DNA of 54,658 nucleotides from Alphaproteobacteria bacterium. GTDB taxonomy: Bacteria > Pseudomonadota > Alphaproteobacteria > UBA7985 > JAUIBT01. A program made the translations under genes and the position numbers. Positions 28,647 to 36,762 of this stretch are shown here, one piece after another; position 1 is the stretch's first letter; every line of letters starts with the position of its first letter. The stretch is from assembly GCA_030432195.1 (NCBI GenBank), contig JAUIHE010000004.1, forward strand, positions 1 to 54,658, written 5' to 3'. Below the pieces are notes generated by a model. It ran no database searches. It worked only from the letters and a program-made list of their open reading frames with translations, and was not told the DNA's origin.

Positions 28647-30752
28647 ATGTTTGAGATTACAAAAAAATCTATGGAATGGGGCGGCCGCACGCTGACCCTG
28701 GAATCTGGCCGCGTGGCCCGTCAAGCCGACGGTGCGGTGCTGGCTCAATACGGCGAGACCGTTGTGCTGGCGACCGTCGTTGGTGCCAAATCCGTCAAGC
28801 CGGGTCAGGATTTCTTCCCTCTGACGGTCAACTATCAGGAAAAAGCCTTTTCGGTTGGTCGTATCCCTGGCGGTTTCTTTAAGCGCGAAGGCCGTCCGTC
28901 TGAAAACGAGACCCTGACGTCGCGCCTGATCGACCGCCCGATCCGCCCGCTGTTCGCTGAAGGCTTCTTCAACGAGGTGCAGGTCATCGCCACCGTTATG
29001 TCCTACGACCTGGAAAACAATCCGGACATCGTGGCGCTGATCGCTGCCTCTGCGGCTCTGACCATTTCTGGCCTGCCCTTCATGGGCCCCGTTGGCGGCG
29101 CGCGCGTTGGCTTCAAAGACGGCGAATACGTCCTGAACCCGAGTTCTGCGGACTGCAAAGACCCCAGCGGCAAGTTGGATTTGATCGTTGCCGGTACGCG
29201 CGAAGGCGTCTTGATGGTCGAATCTGAGGCCTCGGAATTGTCGGAAGACGTCATGCTGGGTGCGGTCGAATTCGGGCACAAGGCCTTCCAGCCCGTTATC
29301 GACATGATCGTCGATCTGGCTGAAGACTGCGCGAAAGAGCCCTGGGATCTTCCCGCAAAGCCGGCCGACTACGACACAACGCTTGGCAAGGTCAAAGAAT
29401 TGGCTCAGGCGCGCATCGAAGCCGCCTACACTCTGACCGACAAGCAAGAGCGCTCTCAGACGCTGGCTGCCATCCGTGAGGAAGTCTTGGCTCAGTTCGA
29501 GGACGATCAGACTTTGACCGTTGATAAGATGATCAAGGGCCTGTCTGCCGACGTGGTGCGTGGCGCCATTCTGGCGGGTAAGCCGCGTATCGATGGTCGC
29601 ACCACCACCGATATTCGTAACATTTTGGGACAGGTCTCTGTGCTGCCCCGCACCCACGGTTCAGCCCTGTTCACTCGCGGTGAGACCCAGGCTTTTGTGA
29701 CCGCAACATTGGGCACGGCGCAAGATGAGCAAATCATCGATAGCCTGGACGGCGAGTACAAGCAGCACTTCTTGCTACACTATAACTTCCCGCCCTTCTC
29801 TGTGGGTGAGACCGGTCGTGTCGGCTCTCCAGGCCGTCGCGAGATTGGCCACGGCAAGTTGGCATGGCGCGCGCTGAACCCCGTTCTGCCCGCCAAGAGC
29901 GAGTTCCCCTATTCCTACCGCCTGGTGTCTGAGATCACAGAATCAAACGGTTCGTCGTCTATGGCAACCGTTTGTGGTGGCTCGCTGGCGCTGATGGATG
30001 CAGGCGTTCCGCTGCCGCGTCCGGTCGCTGGCATCGCCATGGGCTTGATCAAAGAAGGGGAAGACTTTGCGGTTCTGTCGGACATCTTGGGTGATGAAGA
30101 CCACCTGGGCGACATGGACTTTAAGGTTGCGGGCACCAGTGACGGCGTGACCTCTTTGCAGATGGACATCAAGATCACCTCCATCACCTTTGAAATCATG
30201 AAGATCGCTCTGGATCAGGCTAAGTCTGGCCGCCAGCACATCCTGGGTGAAATGGCCAAGGCTCTGCCGAACGCCCGTACCGGCATGTCAGAACACGCGC
30301 CTAAGATGGAGACCATCAAGATCAACAAGGACAAGATCCGCGAAGTCATCGGCTCTGGCGGTAAGGTCATTCGTGAGATCGTGGAAGTCACCGGCGCTAA
30401 GATCGACATCGAAGAAGACGGCACCATCAACATTTCTTCTGTCAGCCAGGAATCGATCGACAAGGCGCGCGCCTGGATCGACGGCATTGCTGCTGAGCCA
30501 GAGTTGGGTCGCATCTATCGCGGTAAGGTCGTGAAGATCGTCGATTTCGGTGCCTTTGTGAACTTCATGGGCTCACGCGATGGGTTGGTTCACATTTCGA
30601 ACCTGGCCGATTATCGCGTCAAGCAGACCAGCGACATCGTAAAAGAAGGCGAAGAGGTCTGGGTCAAGTGCATCGGCTTCGACGAGCGCGGCAAGGTCAA
30701 GCTGTCGATGAAGATTGTTGACCAGGAGACCGGCGAAGACCTGGAAGACTAG
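28647..30752 (+). CDS. pnp: Polyribonucleotide nucleotidyltransferase (PNPase)
   Basis: PNPase is a trimeric 3'-to-5' phosphorolytic exoribonuclease and part of the RNA degradosome. The 701-residue protein is full length. It has two RNase PH domains (about 10-230 and 310-530) with [18 protein letters not shown] and IDRPIRPLF, and [15 protein letters not shown] followed by the catalytic [18 protein letters not shown] domain ([20 protein letters not shown], about 555-610) and an S1 domain ([15 protein letters not shown] to the end) close the protein. ATG 28647 has AAAGAAGA upstream. A near-perfect intrinsic terminator follows. Confidence 0.98.
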   Translation: MFEITKKSMEWGGRTLTLESGRVARQADGAVLAQYGETVVLATVVGAKSVKPGQDFFPLTVNYQEKAFSVGRIPGGFFKREGRPSENETLTSRLIDRPIRPLFAEGFFNEVQVIATVMSYDLENNPDIVALIAASAALTISGLPFMGPVGGARVGFKDGEYVLNPSSADCKDPSGKLDLIVAGTREGVLMVESEASELSEDVMLGAVEFGHKAFQPVIDMIVDLAEDCAKEPWDLPAKPADYDTTLGKVKELAQARIEAAYTLTDKQERSQTLAAIREEVLAQFEDDQTLTVDKMIKGLSADVVRGAILAGKPRIDGRTTTDIRNILGQVSVLPRTHGSALFTRGETQAFVTATLGTAQDEQIIDSLDGEYKQHFLLHYNFPPFSVGETGRVGSPGRREIGHGKLAWRALNPVLPAKSEFPYSYRLVSEITESNGSSSMATVCGGSLALMDAGVPLPRPVAGIAMGLIKEGEDFAVLSDILGDEDHLGDMDFKVAGTSDGVTSLQMDIKITSITFEIMKIALDQAKSGRQHILGEMAKALPNARTGMSEHAPKMETIKINKDKIREVIGSGGKVIREIVEVTGAKIDIEEDGTINISSVSQESIDKARAWIDGIAAEPELGRIYRGKVVKIVDFGAFVNFMGSRDGLVHISNLADYRVKQTSDIVKEGEEVWVKCIGFDERGKVKLSMKIVDQETGEDLED

Positions 30753-30782
30753 GCTAGTTCGTCGATCTAGATCGCAAAATTG

Positions 30783-30817
30783 AAGAAGGGGAGGCTTTGG
30801 GTCTCCCCTTCTTTTTT
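30783..30817 (+). terminator. Intrinsic terminator after pnp
   Basis: AAGAAGGGGAG (30783-30793) and CTCCCCTTCTT (30803-30813) form a perfect 11-bp stem with a 9-base loop, followed by TTTT. It begins 31 bases after the pnp stop. Confidence 0.9.
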
Positions 30818-30838
30818 GGCGCCAAGGGGGCGCATCGC

Positions 30839-31498
30839 TTAGACAATCGGACCTGCGGGGCACAGGTCTGAAAAACCGCAATGCTGCCAAATCCAGGCTT
30901 CGGCATGCGGGTCCAGCCAGCCCGTTGTTGTGACGATCTCTTGATAGATCTTTGGTAGGTTCAAATGGACTATTGGTTCATGATGGGCAATGCGATTGCG
31001 CAGCATGCGAACGCGCGTCAAGAACTCTCCCGCTTCCTTCATACCCCAGCCTTTGCCGTTTGGCTTGGCCACCATGGAGCCTAAGCTGCTAAACCAAAGC
31101 TCTCTCTAGTACTGCTGCGAAAACGCCGTCCAAAAGCCAAAAGTTAGGCTTGCGACCAGATCGTCATGATTTGGATCGCGCTTCTTGATCTTTTTGAACT
31201 TACCGGTCGCCTTATCGATTTCTTGGGTGTGATACGACATCATCTGCCCTGTTGCGTTTAAGATCCAGTCGCTTCCCCACTGACATTGCAATTTTAGATC
31301 GACTTTGGAGCGCAAGGTAATTTCAAAGACATGCAAGCAGACATGGAGCTCACGGGCCAGATTGTGATTTAGAGCGTATAACTCCAAGGCTCTTGGAACG
31401 CTTTGTTGGCGCCAATCCAGATATTTGGCAAATCGGGGTTTGGCCAACATTTGTGCAAAGCAGCGCGCATCTGAGCTTGTGTAGAAAATGGAATTCAT
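30839..31498 (-). pseudogene. Abi-like (Abi_2) family gene interrupted by one in-frame TAG
   Basis: Two open segments in the same frame, separated only by a TAG at 31108-31106, together give a protein of about 219 residues. The first segment has YTSSDARCFAQMLAK, YALNHNLARELHVCLHVFEITLR and LTFGFWTAFSQQY. The frame continues through the stop as RELWF, then has RVRMLRNRIAHHEPIVHL. This order (N-terminal helices, LTFGFW, LW, RNRIAHHEP) is that of the Abi-like family associated with abortive phage infection. No frameshift is needed. ATG 31498 is the best start; an upstream ATG 31582 with AGAGG ahead is possible. The region is visibly lower in GC than its neighbours, suggesting acquisition. Stop-codon readthrough or a sequencing error cannot be excluded. 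Confidence 0.75.
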
Positions 31499-31711
31499 AT
31501 TTTCGCCGAAATTTACCTTGCGCGAGCCAGGATATTTGTCTAACTGGATTCTGTAGACCTCAGCAGGCCCCTGACTTGTCATGCCTCTGGGGTAATTTTT
31601 TGCCTTCGCCCCGGAAAGCTGGGCTGCCACGAAGAATAAAGCATCGCCGAACATTGTAGTGTGTTGCAAGAAAATTCTAAGGAATCGCGGCTTGCTGTAG
31701 GATTTCGTTCC

Positions 31712-32251
31712 TTGCAAACACAGACAGAAGAACGCGCTCTGGTCATCATGGGTGTGTCGGGCTGTGGCAAGTCCAGTCTGGCCCAAGGCTTGGCGGCGCT
31801 GCTGGGTCTGGACTGGCTGGACGCGGACGATTTCCACTCGCCCGCCAACATCCAAAACATGGCACGCGGCATCGCCCTGGCTGACAAGGATCGCTGGCCT
31901 TGGCTGGCGGCCGTGGGCAGCGCTTTAGCTGATATGGCAAAACGACAACGTCCGGCCATCCTGGCCTGTTCGGCCTTGAAAGCCGACTACCGGCGGGCGT
32001 TGGAGCGCGCCTCTGGTCTGCCCCTGACCTACCTGCAGCTCGACGCTCCGCGCGCGCTTTTGCAAGATCGTCTAGAAAACCGGCGGGGGCACTTTATGGG
32101 CAGCGCGTTGTTGGACAGCCAATTGGCGACGCTCGAACCGCTGCGGCTCGGCGGGCAAGACCCTGAAGCGGGGCTTGTCCTCGACGCCAGCCAACCGGTT
32201 GCAGACTTGGTCGATCAAATCCAGCAATGGCTGGCAACCTCGCTCGGCTAA
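31712..32251 (+). CDS. gntK: Gluconokinase
   Basis: GntK phosphorylates gluconate to 6-phosphogluconate. The P-loop MGVSGCGKSS begins about residue 13, followed by LDADDFHSPANIQNMARGIALAD and DRWPWLAAVG, which match the GntK pattern, and CSALKADYR and GHFMGSALLDSQ. The start is uncertain: TTG 31712 gives 179 residues, GTG 31661 would add 17, and ATG 31748 would begin right at the P-loop, which is too short. None has a strong ribosome binding site. It is divergent from the broken Abi-like gene and converges on pdxJ. Confidence 0.85.
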   Translation: MQTQTEERALVIMGVSGCGKSSLAQGLAALLGLDWLDADDFHSPANIQNMARGIALADKDRWPWLAAVGSALADMAKRQRPAILACSALKADYRRALERASGLPLTYLQLDAPRALLQDRLENRRGHFMGSALLDSQLATLEPLRLGGQDPEAGLVLDASQPVADLVDQIQQWLATSLG

Positions 32252-32308
32252 TCCCGCATCGCTGCAATCGTGAGGCCCAACCAGCTCGGGCGTACACAAT
32301 GCGGCCTG

Positions 32309-33061
32309 TTAGCTTGTCTCGGCCTGGCAGATGGCCACAAAGCGGCGCACAGCTTCGGCCATACCCAGTTCCAAAGCTGCCGCCGTGATGCCGTGACCAA
32401 TCGAGACTTCGGCGATGTGCGGGCAGGTTTCGAACAGATAGGCCAGGTTATCGAGGGTCAAATCGTGCCCGGCGTTGACGCCTAGTCCGTGTTGTTCAGC
32501 AAGGGTGGCGGTCCGACAAAGCTGCTCGCGCCGCTCATCTTGCAGGGCCGGGTCGTCATAGCAAGCGCCATAGGGTCCGGTGTAAAGTTCGATACGATCG
32601 ACGCCCAAGGCCTGAGCGGTCTCGATCTGCTCTATCTTGGCGTTGGGCTCGCAAAAGGCTGACACGCGCATGCCCTGGGCCTTGAGGCGTTCGACGACCC
32701 GCTCCAGAATGTCGCGATCCGCGATGAAGTCCCAGCCGTGGTCTGAGGTTGATTGATCGGGCGAGTCGGGCACAAGCGTCACTTGATCGGGACGATTGGC
32801 TTCTACCAGCTGCAAGAAATCCTCGCTGGGGTAGCCTTCGATGTTGAATTCCTTGCCCTTATTGCTGTCCAGAAGTCGGCGCAGCACGGGCAAATCACTA
32901 AAGCGAATATGGCGCTGGTCGGGGCGAGGGTGCACGGTCAGACCGCCCGCGCCAGCATCCAGGGCTATTTGCCCCAGGTGGGCCACGCTTGGCCATGGCA
33001 AGTCACGGCGGTTGCGCAGCATAGCGACAGCGTTCAAGTTGACCGAAAGCGAGCAGGTCAT
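32309..33061 (-). CDS. pdxJ: Pyridoxine 5'-phosphate synthase
   Basis: PdxJ condenses deoxyxylulose-5-phosphate with the product of PdxA to make pyridoxine 5'-phosphate. The protein has 250 residues, a TIM barrel of normal length. It begins [15 protein letters not shown] and continues with [17 protein letters not shown], where the usual TRRGG-like Asp/Arg set is seen, and [14 protein letters not shown] and [15 protein letters not shown] complete the picture, and [10 protein letters not shown] is the C-terminal phosphate loop. The other two genes of the route in this window, pdxA and pdxH, are about 9 and 18 kb away. Confidence 0.96.
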   Translation of the reverse strand: MTCSLSVNLNAVAMLRNRRDLPWPSVAHLGQIALDAGAGGLTVHPRPDQRHIRFSDLPVLRRLLDSNKGKEFNIEGYPSEDFLQLVEANRPDQVTLVPDSPDQSTSDHGWDFIADRDILERVVERLKAQGMRVSAFCEPNAKIEQIETAQALGVDRIELYTGPYGACYDDPALQDERREQLCRTATLAEQHGLGVNAGHDLTLDNLAYLFETCPHIAEVSIGHGITAAALELGMAEAVRRFVAICQAETS

Positions 33062-33332
33062 AGCGATCCCTCGTATCTTGGAACCAATGGGAGCAGCGAG
33101 ACTAGAGCAGCGCTAAGTTGTGAGCAAGACAGCAAATAAATCAGCGCTTTAAATCCCATAAGACGGCATGGCACTCCTGCTTTGAAGGCCCCGGGCATGG
33201 GCCGGAACGTGCAAACGCGCCGGAGCGATGCGGCCCCTTTGCCGAGTTGGGATCTGTCGCGGGTTAGCAGCGCTTGGAGGGCCGAACAGGACAAGGGCTA
33301 GGCCGCTGGCTACGTGGCGGCCCAGAAATGGT

Positions 33333-33374
33333 TACAAGGCGGCAGCTACAAGGCGGCAGCTACAAGGCGGCGGC
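33333..33374. repeat. 14-bp tandem repeat, three units
   Basis: TACAAGGCGGCAGC occurs at 33333-33346 and 33347-33360, and TACAAGGCGGCGGC at 33361-33374. The period is not a multiple of three, and the site is intergenic. Confidence 0.85.
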
Positions 33375-33407
33375 AACAAGTTGTGAAGCCCTGCACGCAT
33401 TTGCCTC

Positions 33408-33435
33408 TTGCGTCCCCTAGCCCTTCTCTTATATA
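33408..33435 (+). promoter_or_regulatory. Candidate promoter of the DUF442-SQR gene
   Basis: TTGCGT (33408-33413), a 16-base spacer and TATATA (33430-33435) form a reasonable sigma-70-like promoter about 110 bases ahead of the gene. It opens a short AT-rich patch in GC-rich DNA. ATATAC occurs at 33431 and again at 33447, 16 bases apart, and could be part of an operator. Blh/SQR-type genes are often controlled by sulfide-sensing ArsR-family repressors such as BigR/SqrR, but no such gene is in the window. Confidence 0.4.
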
Positions 33436-33545
33436 CAAACAATCGAATATACGAAATTAAGGCCATTTGCCGTCCGGCCTCGCTTTTGTGACCCTGCAGG
33501 CCGGGGCGCGGGCGACCAGGCCGCCACACCACAGGAAGCTTTCCC

Positions 33546-35252
33546 ATGAAGGTTAAGGCACTTTCATCGCAAATCAGCGTCTCGCCCCAGCTCAGCCTGG
33601 ATGATGTTCGCCAAGCCCACGAGGCCGGTTTTCGCACGCTCATTTGTAATCGTCCCGACGGTGAAGGCCCAGATCAGACGACCTTTGTAGAGATCAAGCG
33701 GGCTGCTGAAGAACTCAGCATGCAGGCGCACTACCTGCCCATCATTTCGGGCCAGATGGATGACGCGCACGCCGCCGAGTTTGGCCGCTTGCTGGCAACC
33801 TCCGAGCAGCCGGTTCTGGCCTATTGCCGCACGGGCACCCGCTCCACCAATTTGTGGGCCTTGAGCCAGGCCGCTGAAGCGCCCGCGGATGATCTGCTGC
33901 GCGCGGCCCAGACGGCAGGCTATAACATAACCTCCCTGCGCGGTCGCCTACTGGCGGCCAACCCAGAAGGGCAAAGCAGCACGGCCACCACGGAACGAAA
34001 TGCGGGCGATGACGCTGCAACCGTTTGGGACGTGCTGATTATCGGCGGCGGCGCTGGCGGTATCGCGGCGGCCTCAAGCCTGTTGGCGCGCGACTGCTCG
34101 CTGAAGATTGCTATCGTCGATCCTTCCGAACACCACTACTATCAGCCCGGCTGGACGCTAGTCGGCGGCGGCGTTTTCCAGCCGCAAGTGACCAAACGTG
34201 TCATGAAAGACGTGTTGCCGTCACGATGCCGGTTGATCGCTGAAGGCGTGGAGAGCTTCCAGCCGGAAGAAGACAAGATCACCCTGTGCAACGGTCAGCG
34301 CCTGTCCTACAAGGCGCTGGTCGTAAGTCCTGGCCTCAAGCTGAATTGGGACGCCGTTGAAGGCCTGCCAGAGACCTTGGGCCGCAACGGCGTGACCTCC
34401 AACTATCGCTATGACCTGGCGCCCTACACCTGGAAACTGGTGCAGGAGACCAAGAGCGGCACCGCGCTGTTCACCCAGCCACCCATGCCGATCAAGTGTG
34501 CGGGCGCGCCGCAAAAAGCCATGTATCTGTCCGCTTATGAGTGGGAGCAGCAGGGAGACCTTGGCAACATCAAGGTTGAGTTCAACAACGCGGGCGGTGT
34601 CTTGTTCGGGGTCAAGGACTACGTGCCAGCCCTGATGGAATACGTTGAACGCTATGGCATCGACCTGGCTTTCAATTCCAATTTGGTTGCCGTTGACGGT
34701 CCGAACAAGCGGGCGACATTTGAAGTTACAGATGGTGACGGCAAAACGAGCCGGGTTGAGAAGTCCTTTGACATGCTGCACGTCTGCCCGCCGCAGACCG
34801 CGCCCGACTTTATTCGGGTCAGCCCTCTGGCGGATTCTGTCGGCTGGATGGACGTTGACCAGTACACCTTGCGCAGCGCCAAGTATCAAAACATTTGGGG
34901 CTTGGGCGATGTCACCAACGCGCCCAATGCCAAGACCGCCGCTGCCGTGCGCAAGCAAGCGCCCGTAGTGGCCGAAAACGTCCTGCGCTTCGTGCGCAAC
35001 AAATCCCAGACGCGTGAAGCGCTGTATCGCGGCTATGGCTCCTGCCCGCTGACCGTTGAGCGCGGAAAAATCGTCCTGGCCGAGTTCGGATACGGCGGCG
35101 TGTTGGAGCCCAGCTTCCCGCGCTTCATCATCAACGGCACGCGGCCATCGCGCGTCTCTTGGTGGCTGAAAGAGCGGATCTTGCCGCCGATCTATTGGAA
35201 CGCGATGCTCAAAGGGCGCGAATGGCTGGCAAAGCCAGTCTACGAGAAGTAG
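33546..35252 (+). CDS. DUF442 (Blh-like) domain fused to sulfide:quinone oxidoreductase
   Basis: This is a 568-residue fusion. Residues 1-140 are a phosphatase-fold DUF442 domain with the CRTGTRS loop (C94). From about residue 160 comes a flavoprotein of the sulfide:quinone oxidoreductase type, with DVLIIGGGAGGIAAAS, HHYYQPGWTLVG, PIKCAGAPQKAMYL (C318) and YGSCPLTVERGK (C500). Two redox Cys about 180 residues apart, with KCAGAPQK, fit type II SQR (the mitochondrial-like group). The enzyme oxidises sulfide and passes electrons to quinone; the DUF442 part may handle the persulfide product, which is inference. The N-terminal domain has a complete open frame with AGGAAGC ahead of the ATG. Confidence 0.9.
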   Translation: MKVKALSSQISVSPQLSLDDVRQAHEAGFRTLICNRPDGEGPDQTTFVEIKRAAEELSMQAHYLPIISGQMDDAHAAEFGRLLATSEQPVLAYCRTGTRSTNLWALSQAAEAPADDLLRAAQTAGYNITSLRGRLLAANPEGQSSTATTERNAGDDAATVWDVLIIGGGAGGIAAASSLLARDCSLKIAIVDPSEHHYYQPGWTLVGGGVFQPQVTKRVMKDVLPSRCRLIAEGVESFQPEEDKITLCNGQRLSYKALVVSPGLKLNWDAVEGLPETLGRNGVTSNYRYDLAPYTWKLVQETKSGTALFTQPPMPIKCAGAPQKAMYLSAYEWEQQGDLGNIKVEFNNAGGVLFGVKDYVPALMEYVERYGIDLAFNSNLVAVDGPNKRATFEVTDGDGKTSRVEKSFDMLHVCPPQTAPDFIRVSPLADSVGWMDVDQYTLRSAKYQNIWGLGDVTNAPNAKTAAAVRKQAPVVAENVLRFVRNKSQTREALYRGYGSCPLTVERGKIVLAEFGYGGVLEPSFPRFIINGTRPSRVSWWLKERILPPIYWNAMLKGREWLAKPVYEK

Positions 35253-35640
35253 TGCGCTTAACCTCAAACAGTTCCGCGTGGGGCGCGCGGTTATCCCGTC
35301 CTTCTCTTCTCTTTGCTCCTGTCTTCTGATGCCGGACCTTTCCGGGTCTTGGTAGCAGAAGCGTTTCCTTTTAGGGGTTCGGGATTTGGTGGCAACGCCA
35401 AGCGCCGAGCCCCATTTTTTTGACCCCGCGTTGGTCCGCGCTGGCGGTAATGGCCCGTGTGGGCCCGTATTGGCCCGTCCGGCCAGGCAAGACGGCAAAG
35501 GTTTGATTTTCACCATACTGGCCTGCTAGAAGTCATGGTCTTGGCTAAGCTTGCTTTTGCCATCGCCCCCCCTATTGACCTGCCTTTTGTCCGCGTTTTC
35601 TCGCTTTCGTATTCTCGCCACCGTTTTGTAGCCCGCGCCC
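35253..35640. other. Intergenic region between the SQR gene and lptF
   Basis: No gene is seen in these 388 bases. A short stem CCGCG (35274-35278) / CGCGG (35286-35290) after the SQR gene might be a weak terminator. Three 10-base copies around GGCCCGT lie at 35451-35480. A weak promoter match for lptF is TTGATT (35503-35508), 18 bases, TAGAAG (35527-35532). Confidence 0.4.
35451..35480. repeat. Three 10-bp direct repeats around GGCCCGT
   Basis: TGGCCCGTGT, GGGCCCGTAT and TGGCCCGTCC follow each other directly. The GGCCCGT-like core (GGGCCCGT in the second) recurs every 10 bases, about one helical turn, ahead of the lptF operon. It may be a protein-binding site or just slippage. Confidence 0.6.
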
Positions 35641-36762
35641 TTGCTGTCTCTTCACCGCTATATCCTTTGGTTGCTTGCGCCCTTTTGGATCGGATTGGTT
35701 TCCGGTCTGGTCTTTTTGGCGGCTATGGTCAATTCGCTCAATTTCCTAGCCAAAGTCATCAATGACAACATGTCGGTTTGGTTGCTGTTGAAGTTTGTCT
35801 CGTTCGGGGTGCCGGTCGCGGTGTGGTTAGTGCTGCCGATCACGTTGTTTCTGGCCATCATGGTGGTCTACTCACGGCTTCGAAACGATACCGAGACTGT
35901 GGTGATGCAGTCCTGTGGCGTCAGCCAGTTCTCGTTGGGGCGACCGGCGATCTATCTCGGGCTGGTGGGCGGCCTCATCATGGCTTTTTTGGTCGCCAAC
36001 TTGATGCCCAACGTCAACCGAGCCTTTCGCGATACCAAGAACGAGTTGGTCTTCGCTCTAACGCCTTCGGCCATCCGTGAGGGCGTCTTTTTCAGCCCGG
36101 TGCAAGGGATCACGCTCTATATTCGTGAGAAGGCGCAAGGCTCGGTCTACCGCGGGTTCATTATGCATGATCGCCGTGATCGCGACCATCCGATGACGGT
36201 GACGGCTGACGAAGCGCGGCTGGAAGAACAGGACGGCAATTTTGCGATCGTCCTCAAAGGCGCGACGCGCTTTGAACAGCGCGAGAAGGACCGCCCTTCA
36301 AGCCTGCTGAACTTTGATCGTCACGTTTACACCTATACGCCTGACAGATCTTACACCGATCGCCCCTACGTAAAGCCGCGCGAACTGTTTGTGTTTGAGC
36401 TGATCGCGGCCATTCGCAACAAGACAACGCCCAAATACACCAGCGGCTATGTTGCCGAGCTGATTGACCGCTTCACCACGCCGCTGTTGCCTCTGGGCTA
36501 TGCGCTGTTGGCGTTGTCGATCATCAATCAAGCTCAACACGGGCGGCGCGGGACATCGACGCAAACCTTGGTGGCTGTGGGCAGTTTGGTCGGCGTGGAA
36601 GTGCTGCGCTTTAGTGCTAAATCCTTGGCGTCCGAGAGTACAGCCGCTGCCCCCTTGCTGGTGGTGGCCGAACTCATGCCGTTCATCCTTGCGCTTCTGT
36701 TTTGGCAGGCGATGAACCTACGCGCTTGGTTCTTATCACTTCGGGCCTCGCGCCATGTTTAG
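35641..36762 (+). CDS. lptF: LPS export ABC transporter permease LptF
   Basis: LptF is one of the two inner-membrane permeases of the LptB2FGC machine that extracts lipopolysaccharide and drives it to the outer membrane. The 373-residue protein has the YjgP/YjgQ layout: three N-terminal helices, a periplasmic jellyroll domain (about 125-255) and three C-terminal helices. VVMQSCGVS and the ELIDRFTTPLLPLGYALLAL region are family signatures. An in-frame TAG at 35629 forces the start to be downstream of it, and TTG 35641 is the only reasonable one. Its end overlaps lptG by 8 bases, so translation is coupled. Confidence 0.92.
   Translation: MLSLHRYILWLLAPFWIGLVSGLVFLAAMVNSLNFLAKVINDNMSVWLLLKFVSFGVPVAVWLVLPITLFLAIMVVYSRLRNDTETVVMQSCGVSQFSLGRPAIYLGLVGGLIMAFLVANLMPNVNRAFRDTKNELVFALTPSAIREGVFFSPVQGITLYIREKAQGSVYRGFIMHDRRDRDHPMTVTADEARLEEQDGNFAIVLKGATRFEQREKDRPSSLLNFDRHVYTYTPDRSYTDRPYVKPRELFVFELIAAIRNKTTPKYTSGYVAELIDRFTTPLLPLGYALLALSIINQAQHGRRGTSTQTLVAVGSLVGVEVLRFSAKSLASESTAAAPLLVVAELMPFILALLFWQAMNLRAWFLSLRASRHV

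Larger units (their letters stand above)
33062..33545. other. Intergenic region upstream of the DUF442-SQR gene
   Basis: This 484-base stretch lies between divergent pdxJ and the DUF442-SQR gene. It holds a 14-bp triplicate repeat (33333-33374) and a candidate promoter (33408-33435), listed separately. An open frame of 78 codons on the minus strand that overlaps the pdxJ start has a TTG start and no recognisable content; I do not call it. Confidence 0.5.

Noticed and set aside
28470-29657. 395-codon minus-strand open frame opposite pnp
   Set aside because: It is antisense to a clearly recognisable PNPase and its translation is His/Gln/Arg-rich mirror sequence, as produced by GC-rich codons on the other strand.
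33058-33294. 78-codon minus-strand frame overlapping the pdxJ start
   Set aside because: TTG start, no ribosome binding site, Cys/Leu-rich sequence without recognisable content.
34221-35516. 431-codon minus-strand open frame opposite the SQR fusion
   Set aside because: Shadow of the real gene; no recognisable motif and no ribosome binding site.
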